Shown here piece after piece: positions 37,544-49,500 of a DNA stretch of 64,000 bases. The position numbers and the translations under genes are program-made. The stretch is from Morella rubra. Its lineage: Eukaryota; Streptophyta; Magnoliopsida; Fagales; Myricaceae. The stretch covers positions 33,433,014-33,497,013 of the forward strand of contig CM025855.1 of NCBI GenBank assembly GCA_003952965.2, given 5' to 3'. The stretch's first letter is position 1. Each line of letters starts with the position of its first letter. Below the pieces are notes generated by a model. That model was not told the DNA's origin and did not search any database. It saw nothing but the letters and a program-made list of their open reading frames with translations.

Positions 37544-39921
37544 GTGCGGCATTGAACATAATATCGATATATGTATGGTCTTGGCGGCATTAATGGGGTT
37601 GAATTTAGGAGAAGCGCCGAGTCACATCAATTGCCATGACACGAGACAGGTAAAATCAGCAAGTTTTCCTTATTGTGAATTAGCTAGCTTTAATTGTCAA
37701 AGTACGAAATTGGTGATGGCGTTAAAAAAATGTTTCAAGTGAAGAAAAGTGGGTTTTCCATTCTAAAGTGGTTGTATGGTTCGTGGATTGATGAAAGTAA
37801 CCCAAAACTTCCTAACTTTTGGAGGAGCGTGGACAATAGAGTGCATGCTTTAGCCTTTTCAGATATTGAACTCGCAAAAGATATCCATAATCTATACAAA
37901 GACAAAGAAAAGCTCTCTCTCTCTCTCTCTTAAGGACATGATTTAAAGTTTTCGACGATCCTAAAAGTTGCATATAAATTGTGAAACGATAAAAACAGTA
38001 GTTATAAGGTGGTGTTCTATAGGAAAGGATAAACTGCATGTGATTTTCCCACTGAGAGGTGAATTTTTGAAGATTACCTTTTCATGTTGATCGTGAGTTT
38101 AGACTATTTAGCACTTTGATCAATCCAGAGTACGTAAAACGCTTAAAGCTGGCTAGCACTAATTAAGCAATTAGTGAAGCTGCAACTTTTACCCCAATTT
38201 TCCATGGCGGCTGCTTTAAGAAATAATTATACATACGTACCATGGTATATTTTTATGTCACAAATAATTGGTCATTTAATGGTATTTTAATGTGTACGTA
38301 GAATGTATTTAAGTAAATTAAGGTCATGAGAATGTGATATTAAGGCGCGCGGCTGCCCCCATTTTCATTTGAACTGTAGAAACTTTATAACCATTGAGAT
38401 ATTTCATTAATAGGTGAAGAATTCTTAGACTCGCATGCATGTTTTTTACCAGTCAAATTTTAATTCGTGTAAGAGAATATATCGTACTAGTCGTGTGATG
38501 TTCATTTAATTAAGGATGCATTTTTCTTCCCCATCTACATCACCTTGAAAATGGGGTATCTGAATTAATGAAACACTCTACGGAGCTTTTCATGGTTAGA
38601 GATAAAAGAAACCCCTCTAATAAATGGTAGAGATCTTTAATGCGGTGCAGAGATAGCAGATCACCATGGATCATCGGGAGAAATTAGGACTGTGTATGGA
38701 CGGTGCATGCCGGTTAACCTGGCCGCACACCCTCAGTATCAGTGATTAGCCCTAGGAGAAGCTAATTGCTGCTTGAGGTAGTTGGAGGTGTTCTTCAACC
38801 ACATCATCGTACTTTGACTCCTCGACCTCCAACGTGCATAGTGGCAGCATTTCATTCATTCATCCATCCTGTCCGGGTCCGCTATATTTCGGTGGTTCTT
38901 TAGGCTAGTGGCTACCTCTATAAGATGGGTCATTTCCCATTAACAAGGAACCAAACACAATATTCGAATTAGTAGACAAATGAATCATGCACGCTCAAGG
39001 TATGACCTGTACATTTCGTGTCCCAATCAAGAAAGCGCAATGCTGCCCCTCATGATCAGGATGAGAAATGGGAGATATATATGCTGGATGGGGGGAGAGC
39101 TTTATTTATTCATTCTCTTTCCTCTGTCCTTGGACAAGGGTCACAGGAGCCTTAGCCGAGCCTGTCCCGGCCTTAGCATCATCATTGATCACTAAATAAA
39201 AATAAAACTAAGTGGGAACATCATTTTCAGCACTGTTCGAGCTTCATGTTCCTATCTCTGCCTTGTATTATTTGCCTCACAGACAAGACTACTAGAGGTG
39301 GCTTTACAAAAAATTTCCTTCCCGATCCTTTTCTCTGGCCTTCCCCCTTTTGGTGGATAAAGTGAATGAGAAATTTGAAGTTATCACCAATTGACGCCTT
39401 GAGCCTTGTCCAAGGACCTTTGGATTCTGGTATTGGTATCTGTTCCTATCTAGGCTTGGACTCTCAAAAAAAAAAACATAGGACCCATTAGCTCCTTTTG
39501 GACTTGGTCGGCGATGTAGATTATGACAGATTTCTTTGGACATTTTAGTGTCTAATCCCATTTAGGATTGGTTTGAATGTTAGGTCACGTACTCTTTTTT
39601 TTCCTGCTACTTTATGTATTTTTACTCCAATGATGATGAATACTTTAGGTTATTCAACCAGTATATGATGATGCAATGAGTATTAGGCTACTGCAGCATC
39701 AAAAAGTGCATTATGTTTCTTCTTTGCCTATGCATCAAAGTTCGGCAGTCTAGTTGTTTAGATTAATGACTGGGGAACGCGCCAGTAATTATGAGCCTAA
39801 ATCACTTTCAAAGTGGCTAGAACTTGTAGATTTTCGCTAAAGCTAGCTTTCTTTATGGGATGAACACCGTGATCCACTGCCTAACTAAGCTTTACTGATC
39901 CAACTTTTCCTGTGATGATTT

Positions 39922-40122
39922 TTTTTTTAGACGAGGAACCCATCCAAGATAGAGCCCTTTGGATCCATCCCTATTTGGTAAACTCCGGGGCAAGTGGGGC
40001 GCTTCCAACCTCACTGTGCCAGATTAAATCGGAGTTTGATTCTAGACTAGTTTCGAACCTGGGATCACAAAGTGATTGCCCAAGCCGATCGAGACCAGTT
40101 GGGCTACCCGATGGGGACTTCT
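39922..40122 (-). mobile_element. tRNA-derived SINE, reverse orientation
   Basis: About 200 bases. On the reverse strand it shows an A box 'GGGTAGCCCAACTGGTC' (40109-40093) and, about 49 bases further on, a B box 'AGGTTCGAAAC' (40060-40050), and ends in an A run next to 39,922. Flanking 11-base repeats 'tgtgatgattt' (39911-39921) and 'tgtcatgattt' (40123-40133) differ at one position and fit a target-site duplication. It belongs to a different family from the SINE at 13,264. It interrupts no gene. Confidence 0.8.
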
Positions 40123-41680
40123 TGTCATGATTTGCCCAACAGTTTATAAAAAAGTATTCTTAATGTGCATCGATCATAGTCTCTCTGGGGACTAATAACT
40201 TGATTTCAGCATCCAACTAGATATGTCAGTTAGAGGGTTCATAGATGTCTTAGCCCGGCGAAACTGCAAAGATAATGGATGGATCTTAATTAGTGATACA
40301 TGATCCGGGTTAACAACTTAACTGTATTATAACTATGTCTAATATAAATCCGACAAAAAACATATAAATTAATGATTTTGCTGGGAATTTCCCCATGTCG
40401 TCTAGATGTTCAATATGTTGTTTTTTTTTCTTTGGAAGCCTTGATATGGTCAGGCATAATTTTTATATGTGAACCGGTCGACTGAACCCCTAACTTGCCA
40501 AAGTTTTTCAATAAAGGGAAGAGGATGAGGTTAAAGAAGACTCGGATTGCGCATTTAGTTTGTAAACTGACAAACCGGCTTGTCAATTCCCACAACTCTT
40601 TTCCTTGCTTGTTCCTTAATTTCGTAACAAAACTATTGTCTGATATTGTATCGAAAATATGAATTAATGATTTCCTAACAACCTTGGGTGGAGGTAGATA
40701 AGGGACAGGAAAATAATAAATGCTCTTGAGGGAGGGAAACTAGGATCACAGAGAGAGAGAGAGACAGAAAAACTGTGGATTAATTGACTTGCAGGCCTGT
40801 TACCGAGTACGATGTTGTGGTCTCAACCTCCCACTTTGACTGTTCTCTGTATTGCTCAGCTGAAAATTAAAGATTTTTCACACTGGTGGACAGCTCGACT
40901 AGCCAAATGCCTACTACATCTGGGAGCATGACATGTTTTCCTTCGTTTTTCTGGTTTTGTCTCTCTCTTCTGGTGTTTTCTCACGTCATTAGTGTTGTCC
41001 AGGGAACTCAGAAAAAATAATGCATTCACCTGTCACCAGTACCATATTCCAATCAAATCAAGAAAAGACGGGGGGGTTTGAAACATCAGGCAGTACATGG
41101 ACTGCCAGAGGTGTTACATTGTCAGCAGGGAAGAGACGGGGGCTGTAGTGGGGCATGGATTGCCAGACATGAGACATGTGCCACGCAACAACCTTTTTAA
41201 TCTCTTTGCCAAATCGAACTTCTACCATTCTCCCAACACTATCATGCTGTTTGAATCATGCAAATGTTGGCCGGAAAAAGACCGTATGATTTTCACCGAC
41301 GGAGAAACAGCTGAAATTGGGCCAACTGAACTGACTTGCCGGACCAAAGTCCAAGGTGGAAGTCGGGGGCTGTTGTATGGTTCGGCCTGGTCCAGACCAA
41401 GATCAATTTGGACACTCTCTCTACATGCTTTGGGTTCATCCGCCCAGCCTAAGCCCTTGGATCTCTTCATTGGTTAGGTCCATGAACCGTGGTGCAGCTT
41501 CTCGTTTCTTATATGGAAGCTAATTATTGTGCAGATTGCTAGGGAATTCTACCGGCCATCTCTCCCAGGATCTCAATAAGATTTGTGTCTTGTGGCTGGG
41601 CTTTCTTTGGTCCAAAAAGAAGCCCAAGAAAAATGTGGAAGGCAAAACAAACGGACAATCCCAGGAGAAGAGAAGAAAAA

Positions 41681-41754
41681 TGGCGTCGCCCGGGTTCGAA
41701 CCGGAGACCTTCAGTGTGTTAGACTGACGTGATAACCAACTACACCACGACACC
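41681..41754 (-). tRNA. tRNA-Val (anticodon AAC)
   Basis: A 74-base cloverleaf reads on the reverse strand from 41,754. The acceptor stem GGTGTCG pairs with CGACGCC (one G-U), the D arm contains 'AGTTGGTTATC', the anticodon stem TCAGT/ACTGA encloses loop CTAACAC with anticodon AAC, and the T arm is 'CCGGTTCGAACCCGG'. The discriminator base is A. It has no intron and matches the cytosolic plant tRNA-Val(AAC) pattern closely. The internal A and B boxes are intact, so it is probably expressed. Confidence 0.95.
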
Positions 41755-41872
41755 TTGATGCTCCATTAAATCAGATATTTAAATAAGAATTACTTGTATG
41801 CGAGAACCATATCTTCCAGCGGCGCTATAGTCTCTGGCCGTAAAGAAGAGCAGAAGGGCTTGGGCGACAAAG

Positions 41873-44800
41873 ATGGTAAGCAATGGAGTGTTTCCACCAC
41901 CCTGCCACTCAACGCCTCTTTTCACTCCTCAATGCACCACCACTACGTTACTGTCGTTCCCAACAAAAACCCACCTCTCTTTGGTTTCAAATACTTGCTT
42001 ATCTGGTTCGCTTTACTCAGTCTTTTGCAAAACCCACTCCTTCATCTCTTCATTATCGCAAACCCATCTCCATTGTCGTGTTATTTGTGAACGTCGACGT
42101 TGTGGGTTGGGCGTATGTGCTTTGAGTAAGTGTGGGAAAGGTGGCATTGGCCTTATGGAAACGGATGGCCTTGATGAGGATGGTGAGTTTGGCGATGGGG
42201 ATGATACGTATGATGACGATGAAGATGAAGATGATGAAGAGGAGGATGATGAGATGTTATTGCCATTTGAGAACATGAAGCAGTGGGTGAAGAACAAGCC
42301 GCGTGGCTTTGGTGAAGGGAAGGTCTATGACACCTCTGTTGAGGACAAGCTGCTTGAAGAAATGGAGCAGAGTAAACAGGCACAGACTGCTGATGTCAAT
42401 AAGCTTCAGAAAAATCCCTTAAGGCCCACTTCAATGAAAGGCGCTCAAAACAAGAGAGGTTAGTTGTTGTTTGACTTTTGAGTCAGTGAATTCTGTACTC
42501 GACTTGAATAATATACTCATCTGCTCAAATGTGTTTTGCCGCTATCGATCTTTTGTTGAAAAGCGGTGTGAGTGTATGATTTCGATGTCCTTACTGTCAA
42601 CATTTCCAGGGAACTCCAAATATTTTCCATCTATTTAACTTTATTTAAGTTTTTTTTTTTGATAAGCAACTAACATTATTAATTTATTAGCTATGTGGTT
42701 GCAATGGCTTGCTTTCTCCTGATGCTTGGTTAGTACGTCATTCTTGGCGAACATCTGTGAGGTTGCAAATAACTCCACTATCTAATTTCTCATATATAAT
42801 GAAAAATGTACATAGAAGGATGAAACTTACATACCTCAACAAGTTATGCATGATAGGCCGGAATGGACTCGCATGGTTATTAGAAAACAAACGTAAGTGT
42901 TGCTCAAACTATCCATGCATGGGTGATAAGGCGTGACCAAACAGTGGAACAGAAAGTGATAAATAAATATTCAAGTGGAAGTATATCTGAGAAATGTAGT
43001 GAATTTCCTCATCTTGCCAATATCAATAACTAGAGAAATTTCATCTAGCCCAATTGTGCAGGGGCTTTCGTTTCCCCTTCTTTCAAATAAGCGTACTAAG
43101 AATGGCCAGCAGAACCAATCTACTCTGTGGCCCTTGTTTAAGCAGGTTCCTACGTCGGACTATAGGATCTTAACTATGGATTAATGGCAAGTGCTTATTT
43201 AAAAGCTTGGCTGACAATTATTTAGCCAACTTTTCATATTCTTGACAAAATAACGGCCCATCATTCTCGATGTCCTCATCACTTTCATCACATGAGTATG
43301 TTGCCCAGTAGGAACTTTAGTTCTCTTTCCTTAGTTTTTTACTGTTAAGGAACTTCCTATCTCTTCCAAGGATGAAGCCAGGAATTTTATCTAGGGGGGG
43401 CCAAAGTTGAATGGGTAGAGCAATATAATTTTTTGTACAACTCAATTTCATATTGTTGGTTTAGAGGATAATCCCGAATTTGAGGGCACAAGCCCGGATC
43501 ATGTTCTAAAATAGCTGTATCAATTTCTTCAAGTTGAACCCTAGAGAAATGGAAACATTGATGCTAGTAGAAGAAATTGGTTCAACTAGTGAAACATCAA
43601 CATCTTTTTTCTTGAAAATATGAGTCAATTTTTTTTGGCTTGCTCATTGGAATCAACCTAAATTTTTATTATAAGATGCAAAAACCACATTACACGAACT
43701 ACATAAAAAATAAAATCTAAATCTTATTTAAACAACTTCAAAATTTCATACAATAACTATTCGACTAAAGAAAAATGGCATGCGTCAGTTGTATGAAACT
43801 TTTGAAACTATTTCAACGAAGTTATTGTTAAGCTAGTATTCAAGAACTGAAAACAAAGAACAAATATTAATTTATTTTTTTATGTATTTTCCATCTGTTT
43901 CTAATGGAACACTTAAACTAGAAAAAAAAAAATATTATACCTTGCCGAGAAAAGGCAAATACTTTATGAAATCTTCAATATTGTGTTCTTTGAAAATTTG
44001 TAGAAGAAAAAGAGCACAAATAGGCGTTTAATACTCTTCTTTGAATATGTGGGTGGCTTCAGCGTGAGAGAGTTTGAGATAGGGATTTTGGAAGAACCAA
44101 AGAGCCAGGGTTGTATTCCTTGTATTAGCAGCTAAGAGGATAGGGTTGAGTTTGTGATATCAGTGATTTATTTGCATGATTTGTCTTACTAGCACAGTCT
44201 TGTCTGTGAAACAATCATATTGGAGAATCCTTTTGATGTGCTTTGGTTGAGTTGGTAGTATTTTTTCAATCTGCAACTAATGTTTAACTTTACCTATGGC
44301 AATTTATGTCTTTTTACTTCTTTATTATCCATGTAAGTCAGAGTTTACTGTTCTGGATTGGACTATTGCAGCAACTGAAGTTGTTCCAAGAGGAGCTCGG
44401 GTGCGAGTTGTCAACCTTCCTAAAAAGAAGAACATTCATAGGGATTTAAAATCGGCTTTCCTTGGGGTCCCTGGCATTCTTGACATAATCCCAGGAGTTT
44501 CTGGGAACAGCAAGACTAGGGACCCTGTCTGCAAGGGTTTTGCTTTTGTTGATTTCAAGTCAAGGAAGATGCAACTAGGTATTTCATTTTTTTGGGAAGA
44601 TGAAAAGACTTCCCTGCCAAGTCAGACAAATCTAGATTTTTTTTTTCTTTATTAGTAGGTAATTAATTAGAAATAATTTTTACTTCATTGCAGATTCATA
44701 GAAATATTTTCCAGTCGCAGTGTTATGTTTGGTAAAATTCAGAAAGAGATAAAATGTGATATTATGGATTTACAGTCTCCAAGTTCTGCTCATGTGCAAC

Positions 44801-45459
44801 CAACGGTCATTCCCTGTACTGCTTCCGAGTTTAGAGTTCCTGGCTTGGATGGAGACAGAAGCACAGATTCCAGCCTAGATGCTTCTTCTCTGGATTCATG
44901 GGAGGAGATCAATTCAATTGAATCAGAAGACCCAGATAGTGAGCTCGTAAGAGCAAGTGTAGAAGACATCAAAGAGAACTTGGAATCAATGAGTTTACTG
45001 AAGGTTAATGGAGATTATGGTATGGAAGTAAGTACGGATTCTTCAACTCATTTATTCTCCTCAAAGACAGAGAGAGTCCAGGCACCTGAGAAGAACCGAC
45101 TTGCCAAAGGAAAAGTAGAGAAGTTTCCAGAGAAAAAGTTACATGTGAAAGCAAAAGGAGAAAACGTTCCCGAGAAAAAACGGCTTGCACAAGGAAAAAA
45201 AGAGAAAGTTCCAAAGTTGGATGTTCCAGGGTCTGCGAAGAGGTACTTTCTTGCATTTTTTCATGTTGTTGTTGACATGATTTTGGTACCTTATTTATTC
45301 ATCTGTTTTTTATTGTTCCTATTCCCTGCTGATCATGATGCAGGTTAAAGATCAAGGAGAAGGCTGTCCTTACTGATGTTTTCGCCAAATATGGAGTACA
45401 ATCTGCTTTGGCTTCAAAGAAGGGAGCTAACCAGTTTTTTATATTAATTGAAATTTGAA
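41873..45459 (+). CDS. Chloroplast-type RRM RNA-binding protein, with a one-base frameshift
   Basis: Four exons: 41873-42458, 44372-44578, about 44693-45242 and 45344-45459. The N-terminus is Ser/Thr-rich like a plastid transit peptide. An acidic stretch follows (residues about 100-130), then 'LPFENMKQWVKNKPRGFGEG', one RRM ('ARVRVVNLPKKKNIHRDL', RNP-1 'KGFAFVDF') and a Lys/Glu-rich tail. The arrangement resembles Arabidopsis At1g70200 (RBD1), which I recall as a plastid 23S rRNA processing factor; that identity is tentative. At about 44,563 the frame breaks: 'aagtcaaggaagatgcaact' is read KSRKMQ, while one more base gives the expected KS-EDAT. After the normal acceptor (44,692) the current frame meets a stop within three codons. 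An AG seven bases downstream would restore frame. Sequencing error or recent loss are both possible. Intron 1 is 1.9 kb and holds repeat-like sequence near 43,370. Confidence 0.75.
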
Positions 45460-46515
45460 AAGATGTAGCCCTTCTCTGAATATGGAATATAAATTGCATA
45501 CGCATTAATAAAATATTTAGTTTTATATAAACAACAAATTTCTTAAAGCAATACAATTAATCATGGGAAAACCTTGTCTTCTTTGGACACCGGATTTTTT
45601 TTTTTTTTTGTATGAGCAAGATTTGTGTGTATCAGCAACTTCGTACAAGGTTAAGTCAGTCACCCAACAACCACACCGTAGGGGAAATTTCTACTATGTC
45701 GATTGTAACTAAAACCCAAAATTGCATTAAAATATAAGCTTGAAAATATTTTCGGTATTTTTTGTGATTCAATTTTGCCTGGCAAAATATAGAGCTGGAA
45801 CATTATTAAATAATTTTTTTTATTAAAAAGAATAAAATCAATCATGCTTTTCGTATATAGGGCCTCATGGCCCACTCAATGTTTCATAAATAAAGATATA
45901 CAGGCCTGTGTCGAAAATTAAAAGTGGCTAGGCGAACGTAACTGGACCTTTTATCTGATGGATTTTGTATTCCCTCACCATTCCAACCCAAGCCGTACAT
46001 TTTAAACCCGCCGACAACCCACCCAAAATGTTTGATCCCCCTAAACCCATCCAAAACCCCGGTGTGGACATTAAGGGCGAGAGCTCCATCATCTCCGATT
46101 AGCAGTAGTGTGATTAACTGGTACGTTAGAATAGGTTCGAGATTGTCATTTAGGGTCTGTTCGTTTGCCTGTAGGAAAATATTTGTTTATTCTTTTACTT
46201 GTTTTCCGATATTTGGGATGTTGAGAGACTCGTAGACAGGACAATCAACGCCACGATAGTTTTGGCTGCGGGTAGTTTCGCCATCACCAAGTTCTTCACC
46301 ATTGACGAGGATTACTGGCATGTGAGTCAATTTACCATTCTTTGTGTGGGTTCTTGATTTCCTCAGGGTTCCGCTCTGCTGCCAACAGAGGGTTTTGGTT
46401 AAAAATAGCTTTAGCAGCCCAAAATTGAAATTGGTATCTCTAGTTATTAGAGAGTGTTTTAATAGCAAATAATTCACTTTCAGAAATCTAGACCATCTGG
46501 GAAAGCTACTCTGTG
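45460..46515. other. Spacer, 3' UTR of the RRM gene and 5' UTR of RNase H1
   Basis: No coding gene is seen. The left part is AT-rich and contains a 16-base T run near 45,600. On the right, the sequence from about 46,030 is probably the transcribed leader of the RNase H1 gene. A plausible 5' UTR intron runs from the donor after 'ttactggcat' (about 46,321) to the acceptor 'tttcag' near 46,484, leaving a short second leader exon before the start codon. Confidence 0.5.
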
Positions 46516-49500
46516 ATGAACTGCTTGTCGCAAGTGTCTTCATATGCTGCGGCTATAGTTAGAAGGACAAGTCATTGCTTCGCAGGGAGTTCTTTATATG
46601 GACGTGTTACTGTCTCATGGAAAAGAAACTTTGAGCATATTGGCATTAAGGCAATCAATTCTGAAATTTTGCTGACGAGGTTTCGTGTTCAGTGCTATTC
46701 ATCTCAAAGGGGCAGCAAAAGTGCATCTCGTTCCCGGAAGTTAGATCCTGAGCCAGATATGGAACAAGAGAAGGATGCGTTTTTTGTTGTGCGTAAAGGA
46801 GATATTGTTGGTGTCTATAAGAGCTTCACTGATTGTCAGGCTCAAGTTGGATCTTCAGTAATTCCTTTGACCCCCTATAATCTAGTGTGTTTAATTGCAT
46901 TTCACCTCTTTTATTGGATCCTTTAACCTGTGTGCTTTATATTGTAATTTTCATTTTTAATTTTTCTGTTAGTCCAATACTGCTATATATCTGTGTAAAT
47001 TCCAAAAACAGGAATACACTTTTGTTAACTAGTCCTAGAATAAAGGCAGTTTGACAATATTTTTCTGATGTAAGTAGCTCCCATTCATTTTGCTTCTGGT
47101 TGTTGCTTATTGGCACATTCGTTTAATTTAAATGCTTCCAAAGGTATATCACTTGGTTTTGGTTGTTAATTAGTCGTTATCTGTCCATTCTTTTATGCCC
47201 TCATACCACGTAGTCAAGAAAATAATGGTTTTTTGCTTGTTACTTTTTTTTTTTTGATGAATAAGCCAATCTCATTAGAAAAAGAGAAGTCAATACAAAT
47301 GACTATACTGAAATCACTAATCCAAACAAGCAAGAAAACTAATGAAATCAACAAAATCTAGAAAAGGGCAACCAAGCACCGAGTTTGCCCAACAGAAAAG
47401 TAAAGACAAGAGAACACCCTGCAACCTATCTAAAGACAAAGAATAATCCTCAAAACATCTATTTTTACGCTCCTACCAAAGGCACCACTAGATACGATGA
47501 GGTATCATTTTCCAAATAGCCTTAGCAAAAGGGTTTTTAAACCTCCTCTTTCAACACCACAGCACATCTTCCACTTTTTCTGGCATGACCCATTGAAGAT
47601 TCAGGATGCTAAGCACATGAGACCACAACCCACTCGCATAAGGACAATGCAACAAAACATGATTAACTAATTCCCCACCACAGTGGCATAAGAAACACCA
47701 ATCAGCCATGATCATACCCTTTCTACAAAGATTGTCGATAGTTAAACTCCTACTATGAGAAGCCTCCCACACAAAGAAAGAAACTCTCATAGGGCACAAA
47801 GGCCTCCAAACACCCCTCTAAGAGAAAGAGAGACCAGCCCCACCTCTAAGCAAACCATAGATCGACTTAACAGAAAACAACCCATCCTTAGTACCTGTCC
47901 AATCCATCACATCATCCTCCCCTCTTCTAAAAACAACCCCATACAACAAAGCGAAGAAAGAAGCAAAATCCTCCATCTCCCAATCATTTGCTGCTCTAGA
48001 GAAAGGAACACTCCACACCACATTAACACCATCATCCACCAAACAACCGCCACCATAGCCTCCTTACAACGAGATAAAGAGAAAACTAAAGGGAAAGTGA
48101 GACTCAAAGGCTTATCTCCACACCAAATATCATGCCAAAAGCTAACTCTGACACCATTCCCCACTGGTTTTTTGCTTGTTACTTTTCTAATGAAAAAATA
48201 TTGCAAAGTATATAAAAGACTGAAAGAGTTACAAAATGCTTCATATTCTAATATTGTGTAGATATTGTATCTGTGCTTACTAAACAGATGGGTGTCCTTC
48301 TCGTGTTAGATATGTGATCCTCCCGTTAGTGTGTACAAAGGATACTCCCTGCCTAAGGATACAGAGGAATATCTCATTGCCCGTGGTCTTAAGAATGCGA
48401 TCTACACTATTAAAGCTGCCGACTTGAAGGAAGATCTTTTTGGCACACTTCTGCCATGCCCTTTTCAAGTAAGATGACTTATTTGTAAATTGTATGAATT
48501 GAAGGCGAATAGTTTTATCACTAACAATTTGAAGGCAAATAATTATCTGTGCCAATTTCATATGAACTTCTTTGAATTACTCTTCCAGTGCATTGAACGT
48601 TTCCACTTCTTACTTTGAATCTCTGAGCAATTTGTCCTATTGGCTGAAAGTGCCATCTCTCAGGTTATCTGATCACGTGTTTGGCTTATTATGTGAGAAG
48701 TGGGTTAAGTCAACACTTTAAATGTGACCTTACTCCTTATTCTTCTATCTTGTTTGCGAGTTTTCAGAGTGTGATCATATAAGCCTGAGTACTTATTTGA
48801 ACTGTTTCCCCCTTTTCCAATCTTTTTATGCTACTCATTTTAGTTCCAAGGTAAGCTAACTTGTTGATTACATGTGTTAACACTGTTTCTTCATTATGTC
48901 AAGAACTACGTAGTAGTTTTGAATTGCATTGTCTCTGTCGAGTGCATTTTTATGGATGCACGTTTAAATTTTGAATTTGTGTACATAATGGTTCAGCCAA
49001 AACTTGTTTGCTTTTTGTGTACCTAGTGCGTTGGAGAAGTTTGAGATTAGTAGCTTATATAATTGTGGAGATTAAGACTTCTTTCATATTTCAGGATCCA
49101 TCTTATTCTGGAGGTGAAACATCTAAAAGGGATGCTTCTAAAAAAAGGTCGCAGGAAGTGCTCAAAAGGGGAACTGAGGTCAGTTCTTAACTAGAAAATC
49201 CTCGTTTAAGAACATAAAGAACCATGGATGACACATTTGTCTGCAACGATGAGGTCTTGAATGTGTTGTTATCATCTGTTTAGTGGAAGTTCCATTGGAA
49301 ATCTTTATCACTGTCATTTAGCTCATAAGTCGGGAGAAATAATATTTTCTAAATTTATCAAGGAGTGGAAGTTGTGGTGTAATTTGTGCCGTTTGACTCC
49401 TTGCATCTCATCATTAATGAATTGAATATAAGGTGTGTTGGAGGTAGAAACTAAGCATGTGATCTTCCTGTGATAAAAAATTAAATGCCTAGAGGAGGCT

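Larger units (their letters stand above)
35322..41680. other. Cyclin upstream region and gene-poor spacer
   Basis: The first part holds the cyclin 5' UTR and promoter, with a (GT)n tract at about 35,417-35,450 and a long T run near 35,560. No gene is recognised in the remaining 6 kb. Tandem duplications are at 36,975-37,175 and 37,258-37,543, a (CT)n tract at about 37,912-37,932, a SINE at 39,922-40,122 and a (GA)n tract near 40,750. Open frames here are short and lack domains. Confidence 0.5.

Noticed and set aside
39128..39423. Inverted 13-base repeat around 'ccttggacaagg'
   Set aside because: The motif is itself nearly palindromic, so two occurrences automatically look inverted; flanks do not match.
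42013..42383. Reverse-strand frames rich in Ser or His opposite the RRM gene
   Set aside because: Shadows of the acidic GAT/GAA-rich codons of exon 1 of the forward gene.
42645..42700. T run plus 'gataagcaac' in intron 1 of the RRM gene as a defined retroelement end
   Set aside because: Resembles a LINE or SINE tail in reverse but no target-site duplication or body could be identified.
43365..43420. Terminal sequence of a hAT-like DNA transposon ('gccaggaatttt' then a G run)
   Set aside because: Resembles a common plant repeat end, but no matching inverted terminus or target duplication was found in the intron.
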